A DNA stretch of 54,731 nucleotides from Verrucomicrobiota bacterium (GTDB lineage Bacteria > Verrucomicrobiota > Verrucomicrobiia > JADLBR01). The position numbers and the translations under genes are program-made. Position 1 is the stretch's first letter; every line of letters starts with the position of its first letter. The notes beneath the pieces are model-generated. The model was not told the DNA's origin. It saw only the letters and a list, made by a program, of their open reading frames with translations, and did not search any database. Shown here one piece after another: positions 34,517 to 41,602 of the stretch. The stretch is taken from the NCBI GenBank assembly GCA_029560585.1, contig JAKQKQ010000168.1, forward strand, positions 1-54,731. The letters are read 5' to 3'.

Positions 34517-35149
34517 TCAAAGCCTCGCGAGGTCCACCGCGCTCTCCAGGTCCGCCAGCGCGGCCCGGACGCAGCCCCCGCTGCCCACCGCGATCCGGGC
34601 GGCGGTTGCGTCGTCGATGTCCCACCGCGAGGCCAGGAGGTCCGCGATCTCACCTGTGTCCGGTGGGAGAAGCTTGATCGCCTGGAAGCGGGTCTGGAAA
34701 CGCTCGGTGAGCAGGTCCAGTTGCAGGTTGCTGGTGCCGATCACCGCGCGACCGGGCGGGAGCGCGTCAAGGTAGGACAGCAGCAGGTCCTGGGCGTCGC
34801 GGGTGCAGCGGTCCAGCTCGTTGATGATCCGCACCGACCAGGGGGAGAACAGGTTCCCGAGGCCCAGCGATCCCATCCAGCCCTTCACCGCCTCGACCGT
34901 CACCAGCTTGCCGTTGACCTCGTCCACAGCCAGCGGGCTCCCCGCCAGCTCGGCGGCCACCATGCCGGCCACCGTCGTCTTGCCCACGCCGGGCGGGCCG
35001 TAGAGCAGCACCTTCATCGTGCCGCGCTCCCCGGCCCGCAGCCGGCGGGCCTTGGCCAAGAGCGCCTCCGCCGCGCGGCGGGCGGGGCCGATCAGTTCAT
35101 CGACCGACCCCGGCCGCCAGTTGAGCGGCGACACCTCCGCCGCGATCAC
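34517..35149 (-). CDS. AAA+ ATPase (clamp-loader or RuvB-like)
   Basis: A 210-residue AAA+ ATPase. VLLYGPPGVGKTTVAG (Walker A, about 48-61), SVRIINELDRC (Walker B, about 105-114), and AVIGTSNLQ (sensor 1) are in order. The Asn in INELDR replaces an Asp of the usual DE pair. It resembles replication factor C small subunits or RuvB in its core but is short, lacking a collar domain. The GTG start makes a GTGA overlap with the upstream stop. Probable role in phage replication or in the ParB-linked cassette. Confidence 0.72.
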   Translation of the reverse strand: MIAAEVSPLNWRPGSVDELIGPARRAAEALLAKARRLRAGERGTMKVLLYGPPGVGKTTVAGMVAAELAGSPLAVDEVNGKLVTVEAVKGWMGSLGLGNLFSPWSVRIINELDRCTRDAQDLLLSYLDALPPGRAVIGTSNLQLDLLTERFQTRFQAIKLLPPDTGEIADLLASRWDIDDATAARIAVGSGGCVRAALADLESAVDLARL

Positions 35150-35592
35150 CAGCCCTCCCTCCGCACCCGCGCCTTGATCGTGTTGACCGAGACGCAGAAA
35201 CGTTGCGCGGTTTTCTTCGGGCTGCGGCATTCCTTGTAGAAGCGCCGGATCTCCGCCCAGCGGACATCGCCATCGCCGTTGGCGGGGGCCTCCGGCTTCT
35301 CGAACGCGTCGAACCGCACGACCTTCGCCTCGGGCTCGGGCTGCGCGACGGGCGCGGCGGGCGATGCCGCCGTCGGGGCGGCGATGGGCTCGCCCCTCAT
35401 GATCGCCTCGACGATCTCCCGGATGACCGGCACCGGGATCTCGGTGACCGTGAACACGACCCCCGCCAGGCTCTGCCGGCCGATCTGCGCCTTGAGGAAC
35501 TTGATCGCCGCCCCGCGGGTGCGGCCCTGGAACTTGCCCTCGAAGAGGGTCGCGCCCTTCTCCTCGCAGACGATGTAGTAGAGCTTGTCCAT
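35146..35592 (-). CDS. Phage protein with C-terminal helix-turn-helix-like segment
   Basis: A 148-residue protein. The N-terminal 60 residues are compact (MDKLYYIVCEEKGATLFEGK). A Pro/Ala-rich linker leads to a C-terminal WAEIRRFYKECRSPKKTAQRFCVSVNTIKARV, which reads as a small helix-turn-helix of the resolvase or Sigma70-r4 type. Its stop overlaps the AAA+ start. Regulatory or DNA-binding role inferred. Confidence 0.6.
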   Translation of the reverse strand: MDKLYYIVCEEKGATLFEGKFQGRTRGAAIKFLKAQIGRQSLAGVVFTVTEIPVPVIREIVEAIMRGEPIAAPTAASPAAPVAQPEPEAKVVRFDAFEKPEAPANGDGDVRWAEIRRFYKECRSPKKTAQRFCVSVNTIKARVRREGW

Positions 35593-35593
35593 G

Positions 35594-35938
35594 CTACTTC
35601 GCCTCCATGGTGAGGGTGACGTTCTCCGCGTCGCCGATGAACCACTTCTGGATGTAGATGGTCCCGATGACCGGCGGCTTGCCGGGTTCGGTCTGTTCCT
35701 CGAAGCGGACGGTGTTCTTGGTCTCCCGGAGCCTCTTGAACTCCAGGGTGGTCTTGGTGGTGCTGTTCTCCGGCATGTGTTTCTCCAGTTCCAGTGCTGG
35801 CGGGTGATGGTGGGACCGGCCCGGACGCCAGCGGTTCGGGCGGGGAAACTGTTTCTCGATGCGGCGGCATGCGCGGCGCGCTGCGATCTCGTCGGCGATG
35901 ACCTCGTCGTACTCGGGGCATTCGTGCGGGGTTCTCAT
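35594..35938 (-). CDS. Small phage protein, two possible starts
   Basis: A 114-residue product if read from the ATG that overlaps the previous stop (ATGA). A second in-frame ATG 162 bases further in, preceded by a GGAG site seven bases upstream, would give a 60-residue protein whose sequence (TVRFEEQTEPGKPPVIGTIYIQKWFIGD) is a family often seen in phages as a short stand-alone protein. The extra segment (MRTPHECPEYDEVIADEIAARRACRR...) has coding-like third positions. Both forms may be made. Function unknown. Confidence 0.6.
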   Translation of the reverse strand: MRTPHECPEYDEVIADEIAARRACRRIEKQFPRPNRWRPGRSHHHPPALELEKHMPENSTTKTTLEFKRLRETKNTVRFEEQTEPGKPPVIGTIYIQKWFIGDAENVTLTMEAK

Positions 35939-36279
35939 CCGAGCCCCCGTTCGAAATCGCGCATGCCCTTCCACGCGGCGTAGTCGGTCTGCAGGCTCAC
36001 CAGCACCGCCTTGATCACGTCGCCATGCTGGGAATATCCGAAGCCCGCCACCGCGTCCCGGCCCTCGGTGATCGCGGCCATGCGGCGGGCGCAGCTCTCG
36101 CTCTGCATGTACTCGGCGGGTCCGGTGATCGCCCCCGTCGCGGGGTCGTAGCTGAACCGCCCGCAGGTCTGCGGACCGGCGGCAATGATCGCGGCCCTCG
36201 CCCGCTCCGCCTCCTGGCGCCTCGCCTCCGCGATGATGGCCTCGGCGCTTATCTCGTATCCGATCGGTGTTGTGCTCAT
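35935..36279 (-). CDS. Phage protein with GPAEYM motif
   Basis: A 114-residue protein (MSTTPIGYEISAEAIIAEAR...). The central CGRFSYDPATGAITGPAEYMQSESCARRMA includes the GPAEYM box seen in small proteins of related phages, from memory of such families. It is the last minus-strand gene before the plus-strand radC block. The 313 bases between them are divergent-promoter space. Confidence 0.55.
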   Translation of the reverse strand: MSTTPIGYEISAEAIIAEARRQEAERARAAIIAAGPQTCGRFSYDPATGAITGPAEYMQSESCARRMAAITEGRDAVAGFGYSQHGDVIKAVLVSLQTDYAAWKGMRDFERGLG

Positions 36280-36412
36280 GGTGGTGTAGCAACAGGTTCC
36301 GTGCCACCCGCCGCCGTTGGGTGAAATAGATGGCAAGGCGTTGGATCGCAGGGCGGTGACGGCGCAGGCCAATCACACCACCGGCGGTTGCCTGCGTCAC
36401 CTGTCGCTCGAC

Positions 36413-36453
36413 GGGACAGGTCTGTTCAGCGGAGGGACAGATCCGTTCAGCGG
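36413..36453 (+). repeat. Tandem 20-bp imperfect repeat upstream of radC
   Basis: Two copies, GGGACAGGTCTGTTCAGCGG and GGGACAGATCCGTTCAGCGG, separated by a single base, in the divergent intergenic region before radC. They differ at two positions. They could be an operator; no promoter could be fixed with confidence. Confidence 0.5.
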
Positions 36454-36592
36454 CGCGACGGTTCTCCCCGTGAGAAAGTCCCGTGCCACCGCGACGGCTT
36501 TCTCCGCGCCATCAAGTCCCTCGAACCGAGGGCGGTGCCATCAATCGTACCCGCCGCCCCACCTTGGCACGTCACCTGTTGCCTCTCATCGC

Positions 36593-37282
36593 ATGAAGCT
36601 ACACGAGATGCCCAACGAACAGCGGCCCCGCACCCGCCTCTTCGAGCGAGGAACCGGAGCCCTCCGCGACGCGGAACTGCTCGCCGTCCTCCTCCCCACC
36701 GGACCCAAGGGCGCCTGCGCCCTCCAGGTCGCCGAGGAACTCATGGCCCGGTTCCGCGACCTCCCCTCCATCGCCCGCGCCCCGGTCGAGGAACTGGCCA
36801 AGGTCCCCGGCGTCGGCGAGGTCAAGGCCGCCCAGATCCACGCCGCCATCGAGATCGGCGTCCGGCTCGCCCGTCGACGCGCCGCCGCCAACAAGTTCGA
36901 CGACGCCTCCCGGATCGCGGAACTGGTCGGCCCCGAGATGCGGCTGCTCCCCTCCGAGAGCGCGCGGGTCGTCCTGCTCAACGCCAAGCTCCACCTCATC
37001 GCCGCCGAGGAGGTCTCCCGCGGGCTGCTCGACCAAGCCCTGGTGCACGCGAGGGAAGTCTTTGCGCCGGCAATCGCCCGCAGGGCCTACGCCCTGGTCC
37101 TCGTGCACAACCACCCGTCAGGGGACCCCACGCCGTCGGAAGCCGACATCCGAATTACCAGATCGCTCAAGGAATCCTCCAAGGTCCTCGACATCCCCCT
37201 CCTGGACCACGTCATCATCGGCGCGCCATCGACGGCATACCCCGAGGGCTGGTTCTCCTTCAAGGCGGCGGGGTACCTTTGA
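36593..37282 (+). CDS. radC: RadC/JAMM-family DNA-repair-associated protein
   Basis: A 229-residue full-length RadC family protein. The N-terminal helix-hairpin-helix is KVPGVGEVKAAQIHAAIEIG. The C-terminal JAMM/MPN metalloprotease-like site is VLVHNHPSGDPTPSEAD (HxHP...D complete). The ending is AYPEGWFSFKAAGYL. Phage and plasmid radC copies are frequent and their function is unsettled. It is on the plus strand, against the phage core, and its 3' end is duplicated 1.6 kb downstream. A longer in-frame start over the divergent promoter region was rejected. Confidence 0.88.
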   Translation: MKLHEMPNEQRPRTRLFERGTGALRDAELLAVLLPTGPKGACALQVAEELMARFRDLPSIARAPVEELAKVPGVGEVKAAQIHAAIEIGVRLARRRAAANKFDDASRIAELVGPEMRLLPSESARVVLLNAKLHLIAAEEVSRGLLDQALVHAREVFAPAIARRAYALVLVHNHPSGDPTPSEADIRITRSLKESSKVLDIPLLDHVIIGAPSTAYPEGWFSFKAAGYL

Positions 37283-37358
37283 CGCGACGGTCACACTTCC
37301 CCAACGCACCTACCCCGCCAACCTGGAATAGGCCGAGCGGAAACCAGTGCGCCACGTT

Positions 37359-38717
37359 TCAGGGCGAAGAGACCACGATGGCGCACCGAAACCCAACATT
37401 GCTCGAACGAGCGTCGGGGTGAACCGGTACGCGAGACGACGACGCGAGAAAGCCGGCATTAGGCAGGGCCCAATATCCACCCCGCAAAACGCGCCGCACA
37501 TTGCCCTCTTGGATGTCGGCCATTTCGTCGGCCTTCGGCTCATAGCTACCGCCGCCGGCCTTGCTCTTCTTGAGATGGGTGTCGGCGTACCAGTCTTGGA
37601 CCCATTCGCGCACGTTGCCACCCATGTCACAGAGCCCTGCTTTGTTCGCCTTGTAGCTCCCCACCGGGGCGGTGCGTGGATGATTGTCCTTGTACCCCTT
37701 CAGAGCGGTCCCTTTAGGATCGTCGGGTCTGCCCCGCACTACTTCCTCCCCACCAATGTTCTCCACGTTCCGGGGCGGCGGCCAATCGTCACCCCAGGGA
37801 TACTTCTCCTTGCCCACCGCCGTGTCCCACTCCTCGTCGGTCGGAAGGCGGTATTCCCGACCCTCCTTGATCGAGAGCCACGCGCAAAAGGCATTCGCGT
37901 CGTCCCAGTTCACCATCACGACCGGATCCTCCGGCGTCTGCTCGAACGTCGCCTTCTGACTCCAAGTGTACCCGCTGTCCTTGACGAACATCCCAAAGTC
38001 CTTCACTCGCGTCTCCCACACGCAGAGGAGCACCCCGGTGTCCTTGATCGGAACGAACGGCATGCCCAGGGAGTTGATGAACGGGCGATCCTTTGTCGCG
38101 TCCGCGGGCCTCGATGTCGTGTCCCCCAACAGCCGCGGGGGCACACCGCCCTGGCGACCGCCGACCCCTTGACCAACCACGGTGGCAACGACCTCAAACG
38201 TCCCCCCCTTCAATGACTGAATTTGCTTCTCCAATTCCAAGGCCGCATCAATCCGCGTTGCGCGGGTTAACTCCACCTTCATGCGGTCCAACGCCTTGAT
38301 CGCCTTTATCGTCTCTTGCTCCAGCGCCCGCTTGGCTTGCCGCTCCCCAGCCCGAAGTGCCGCATCCAGATCTCTCCGAACTGTCGCCACCTTCGACAGG
38401 GAGAACCTCCCTCCCGCTTCGAACCCTGGCGTGCTCCTGCCGCCCTCCCACGCCTCACGCTCGGCGCGCACCGCCTTCACCGCTTCCAGATCCCCGCTTC
38501 GCGCCACGTCGATCTCCAAGGCTCTCAGGTCGGCGACGTATTTCGCCCTTTGGCGCTCGGCGGACTCACGACTCTTGGCCAAAATGTCCGAAACGGGCTC
38601 CAGAATCCGGGCCACATAGGACCGCTCGGATTCACTCAGGGTGCCCCCGCCCTGAGCCAGCAGAATCCCCGGGACCAGCAAACTCACGCTCGCCACCAAT
38701 CGCCCGATCGATCTCAT
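37359..38717 (-). CDS. Exported SUMF1/FGE-domain protein without catalytic cysteines
   Basis: A 452-residue protein. The chosen ATG yields signal peptide MRSIGRLVASVSLLVPGILLAQGG. Residues about 25-190 form a helical, charged region with Arg/Glu-rich coiled coil. The C-terminal SUMF1-type domain has SLGMPFVPIKDTG, VVMVNWDDANAFCAWL, YRLPTDEEWDTAVG, YPWGDDWPPP, MGGNVREWVQDW and VLRGGYW. The Cys pair that forms formylglycine in FGE enzymes is absent after LRGGYW, so this is a structural or binding SUMF1 domain. It is of the type abundant in PVC bacteria, not in phages. Minus strand, between radC and a second radC 3' fragment. Confidence 0.85.
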   Translation of the reverse strand: MRSIGRLVASVSLLVPGILLAQGGGTLSESERSYVARILEPVSDILAKSRESAERQRAKYVADLRALEIDVARSGDLEAVKAVRAEREAWEGGRSTPGFEAGGRFSLSKVATVRRDLDAALRAGERQAKRALEQETIKAIKALDRMKVELTRATRIDAALELEKQIQSLKGGTFEVVATVVGQGVGGRQGGVPPRLLGDTTSRPADATKDRPFINSLGMPFVPIKDTGVLLCVWETRVKDFGMFVKDSGYTWSQKATFEQTPEDPVVMVNWDDANAFCAWLSIKEGREYRLPTDEEWDTAVGKEKYPWGDDWPPPRNVENIGGEEVVRGRPDDPKGTALKGYKDNHPRTAPVGSYKANKAGLCDMGGNVREWVQDWYADTHLKKSKAGGGSYEPKADEMADIQEGNVRRVLRGGYWALPNAGFLASSSRVPVHPDARSSNVGFRCAIVVSSP

Positions 38718-38874
38718 ATTCGGAATCCCCCGTGAGTTGCGCTGACTCCCTCCGACGACACCCAACATTCCGGGAGACATGAACTGTCCAGTCCCGCGAT
38801 CACCCTCACAAAATGCCAACGCCGGCCCACAAGAGCAAGGCTGATCCGGGTCGGCAACGCAGCGCATCAAACCT

Positions 38875-39011
38875 GACATCGCATCACCCGATCCCTCCGC
38901 GAATCCTCCAAGGTCCTCGACATCCCCCTACTCGATCACGTCATCATCGGGTCCCCATCCTCTGCGTACCCCGAGGGCTGGTTCAGCTTCAAGGCGGCGG
39001 GGTATCTGTGA
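38875..39011 (+). pseudogene. radC 3'-end fragment
   Basis: Corresponds to the last ~138 bases of the intact radC in this prophage, including the segment ending at the same stop codon (PEGWFSFKAAGYL becomes PEGWFSFKAAGYL-like with a silent end). By eye there are about 14 differences over the last 111 bases and one single-base deletion further upstream, so it is a diverged allele rather than a fresh copy. No 5' part is present. Confidence 0.82.
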
Positions 39012-39201
39012 ACCACTGCACCGTTGACGGTGCTTGACTCGGTGCGCACGGAGAAGAAACTTTCCTCATGTATCGGGGAATTTCCGCCGCTTTTCGCTCG
39101 CCAATATACTCGGCTGGACCCGGCATATGCGGCCGATCGGTCGGCACAATCAAAGTTGGGCTGTAAACGTCCACGGCATCCGGAATTTCCAGCGTGAACA
39201 T
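38989..39201 (-). CDS. Possible small phage protein with GPAEY motif
   Basis: A 70-residue frame beginning MFTLEIPDAVDVYSPTLIVPTDRPHMPGPAEYIGERKAAEIPRYM. The MPGPAEYIGERKAAEIPRYM part recalls the GPAEYM box of the phage gene on the other side of radC. The last third reads over the radC fragment on the opposite strand, so the natural C-terminus has probably been lost. It may be a decaying gene. Confidence 0.35.
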   Translation of the reverse strand: MFTLEIPDAVDVYSPTLIVPTDRPHMPGPAEYIGERKAAEIPRYMRKVSSPCAPSQAPSTVQWFTDTPPP

Positions 39202-40093
39202 CTGTCGTCACTCACTTACAATCATCTTGCTGCTCGCGGCGCTGGCAGCGCTTCGTGCAGATCCAAGCCGACCGGATGCCTCAGGTCCCCTGGGTCAGAC
39301 GGGCCAGTGGGTTTTGAAGCCCGCTTTCTCGGATGAGTTCGCCGCGGCCACGCCCGATCCGAGGAAATGGACCACGAGGCCGGCAAGCTGGGGTCCATGG
39401 ACTTGGGATGAGAACAACGCCACGCAGGAAAACGGCAATCTTGTGCTGCGCATGACCTATGATCCGCACACGCGCGGCAATCAGCAGCAGAGATTCTTCT
39501 ATAAGTCAGGAATACTTCGCTCAAAGCTCAAGAGAACCTATGGCTATTACGAAGCGCGGATCAAGGGATGCAGCCTATTCCCCGGAGCCTGCCCGGCCTT
39601 CTGGCTGTTTAGCGACGGCAAGGCGACGGAGGGCGAGGTGCGTTACTGCGAAATCGACATTGTTGAGTTGCAGATGCACGAATTGAATCGGTCAACCCAA
39701 GTGCGCGACCCGGTCAATCACATAGACATGAATCTCCATCTGCGGCTCGCCGACAAAGATGGAAAGATCAGATGGGTGCGGCCATTGATGGACCCGGAAT
39801 TGTGCGCCAATTCGTGGATGGCCCCATGGGATCCCCGTGATGCCTTTCACGTCTATGGCTGCGATGTCACTCCAGAAACCATCGTGTGGTATGTCGACGG
39901 CAAAGAAGTCGCGCGGAAGGCGAACAAGTACTGGCATCTCGCCATGAACCTCGCGCTTTCACTGGGCTTGCGCTATCCGCACCTCGGATGGGTCGGCCAG
40001 GAAATGAAACCCATCCCGCAAGCCGCGACCGAAAAGGGATTCCCAACCTCGATGGAAGTGGACTACATTCGGGTGTGGGAGCGCAAGAAATAG
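39194..40093 (+). CDS. Secreted glycoside hydrolase family 16 (beta-bulge type)
   Basis: A 299-residue GH16 endo-beta-glycanase. Signal peptide MNICRHSLTIILLLAALAALRAD. The jelly-roll core includes SDEFAA, KSGILRSKLKRTYGYYEARIKG, and GACPAFWLF. The catalytic strand is CEIDIVELQ (nucleophile E153, acid/base E158) in the ExDxxE form. That form marks laminarinases, agarases and carrageenases rather than lichenases (ExDxE). WYVDGKEV and VDYIRVWE are typical late strands. The start is GTG; no ATG is available nearby. It overlaps a small reverse frame by eight bases. Substrate probably a marine or plant beta-glucan or galactan; exact one unknown. A surprising cargo for a phage. Confidence 0.88.
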   Translation: MNICRHSLTIILLLAALAALRADPSRPDASGPLGQTGQWVLKPAFSDEFAAATPDPRKWTTRPASWGPWTWDENNATQENGNLVLRMTYDPHTRGNQQQRFFYKSGILRSKLKRTYGYYEARIKGCSLFPGACPAFWLFSDGKATEGEVRYCEIDIVELQMHELNRSTQVRDPVNHIDMNLHLRLADKDGKIRWVRPLMDPELCANSWMAPWDPRDAFHVYGCDVTPETIVWYVDGKEVARKANKYWHLAMNLALSLGLRYPHLGWVGQEMKPIPQAATEKGFPTSMEVDYIRVWERKK

Positions 40094-40272
40094 CGATCTC
40101 AGGGCGACACAGGGACTCGATCAGCAAACAAACCCATCATGAGACCCAAGTCGCGCATCTCGTCATCCCGACTAAGCGGCTCATTGGGACCGACCCGTGG
40201 CGATCAGCCTCGGCTCCCACATCACCTGGCGCCCCAGTCATCATCTCCGGCCATTGTACCGCTCCCTAGAGG

Positions 40273-40402
40273 ATCGGTTTTCTGGCAAGTTGGGCCGGTT
40301 TCCTGGTTTTTCTCAAGAGCAGCCCCGATGGGCAACCTACTTGGATTCCGATGGTTCTGTCAGTTTTCGCGCCTCCGGCTCATCGGATTTTCTGGCAAGT
40401 TG
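40273..40402 (+). repeat. Direct repeat pair in the gap after the GH16 gene
   Basis: ATCGGTTTTCTGGCAAGTTG and, 109 bases later, the same word with one extra A after ATCGG. The second copy runs into a palindrome GGCAAGTT-G-AACTTGCC at 40394-40410. About 400 bases between the GH16 and SUMF1/PEP-CTERM genes hold no supportable gene; these repeats are the only structure seen. Confidence 0.5.
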
Positions 40403-40490
40403 AACTTGCCACTTCACATGGGTTTTCGGGGGGGTGGTGGGGTTCCCCCGCCGTCTCTTGGGCTTTAGAAGACTCCCTACCGGGGTCCTG

Positions 40491-41522
40491 TCAACGTCGT
40501 CGTCGGCACCAGACGCAGGCCGCGAGCCCCACTAACGCCATGGCCACAAACGTCCCGGGCTCGGGGATCATGGCGACGCGAAACCCGAGGCGGCCGAAGT
40601 ACTCGCCCGTGGGCGGGCTGCGGTCCCGGTACGACGACCGGAGGCCGTATTCGTCGTAAAGCCAGTCGCCGCCCCGCAGGCCCCGATCTGCGTCGATGAG
40701 CGTCTCGTTCAACTCCCACACGTTGCCTCCCTGGTCGAAGGTCCCGTAGTAGCTGGCGGCCAGAGTATAGGCGCCCACGTCGGTCAAATAGTTCGTGCCG
40801 CTGTAGTCGCTCGTGCTCCCGGTCTTCGCGAAGCCATCGTTGAGGAAATCATCGGGCGAGCCGTCGTCACGGTAGAAGTTCGCGCTGTTGGCGTCGGTCC
40901 CGTTGGGCGGGCGGCTGTTGGGGATCGCATCGCTCTGGGTCGGGTAGAGCCAGTAGTTTGTCGTCCCGCTGGCGGTCGGGTCGTAGTACGCGGCCTTGTA
41001 CCACTCGTTCTCGGTGGGGATCACCCAAGTGGCATTGGCCGCGCGGGCGCTGATGTTGGTCGTTGTCGAACCATTCGTGAACAGCGTATAGCTTCCGTAT
41101 TCGGTGGTTCCCGCACCGCCCTGCCCGTTCTCAAGCCAGTTCACGAATCGCGCCGCATCATAGAACGAAATGAAGACCACCGGCACGTTCTCGTAGCCGG
41201 ATTTCACCGAGTACGTGTAGCTGCCGCTCGAACCCGAGCGCGTTATTCCCCCGCGAGCATCGGAATCCATGCTGCTGTTGTAGAGCCCATAGGTATCTGT
41301 TGCGGCCACCGAATTTAGGAACTCCGCGTATTGGCTGTTCTGCACCTCGTGCTTTCCAATGGCGTAGGTGTACGCAACGCTTCCGATGCCGGGCACCACG
41401 CTGGTGTTGAGCGGGTCGGGCGCATTGCCAGGGTCGCCCACCGTTACCATCTCCATTGTCAGGCCCAAGCTCAGGCTTGGAATCGAGAGGTAGAGCACAG
41501 AAACAAAGACGAGCTCACGCAT
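40491..41522 (-). CDS. SUMF1-domain PEP-CTERM protein
   Basis: A 343-residue exported protein. Signal peptide MRELVFVSVLYLSIPSLSLG. A SUMF1-type domain follows (VTVGDPGNAPDP, AYTYAIGKHEVQNSQYAEFL, PVVFISFYDAARFVNWLE, WVIPTENEWYKAAYY, GNVWELNETLI, GLRGGDWLYDE, RLGFRVA), and a C-terminal PEP-CTERM tail (IPEPGTFVAMALVGLAACVW, then CRRRR). The FGE cysteines are lacking. The ATG has AGGAAA upstream and a well-formed promoter. Domains and tail are those of PVC host proteins; possible role in surface or matrix structure. The longest in-frame read starts inside the next gene and was rejected. Confidence 0.88.
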   Translation of the reverse strand: MRELVFVSVLYLSIPSLSLGLTMEMVTVGDPGNAPDPLNTSVVPGIGSVAYTYAIGKHEVQNSQYAEFLNSVAATDTYGLYNSSMDSDARGGITRSGSSGSYTYSVKSGYENVPVVFISFYDAARFVNWLENGQGGAGTTEYGSYTLFTNGSTTTNISARAANATWVIPTENEWYKAAYYDPTASGTTNYWLYPTQSDAIPNSRPPNGTDANSANFYRDDGSPDDFLNDGFAKTGSTSDYSGTNYLTDVGAYTLAASYYGTFDQGGNVWELNETLIDADRGLRGGDWLYDEYGLRSSYRDRSPPTGEYFGRLGFRVAMIPEPGTFVAMALVGLAACVWCRRRR

Positions 41523-41562
41523 AAGTTTTCCTTTTCGAAACTGGTCTATCGATTGCGCGAGT

Positions 41563-41591
41563 TTGATAAGAACCGCCTGCTTCTTTGTCAA
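41563..41591 (-). promoter_or_regulatory. Sigma70-type promoter for the PEP-CTERM moron
   Basis: Read on the minus strand: TTGACA, a 17-base spacer, then TATCAA, about 40 bases before the ATG of the SUMF1/PEP-CTERM gene. The -35 begins just after the stop of the upstream phage gene. A private promoter for a cargo gene is the hallmark of a phage moron. Confidence 0.7.
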
Positions 41592-41602
41592 GTGTCTCAG
41601 CG

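Noticed and set aside
37359-41522. Calling the SUMF1-domain proteins formylglycine-generating enzymes (sulfatase maturases)
   Set aside because: The catalytic cysteine pair is missing in both and there is no sulfatase gene in the window.
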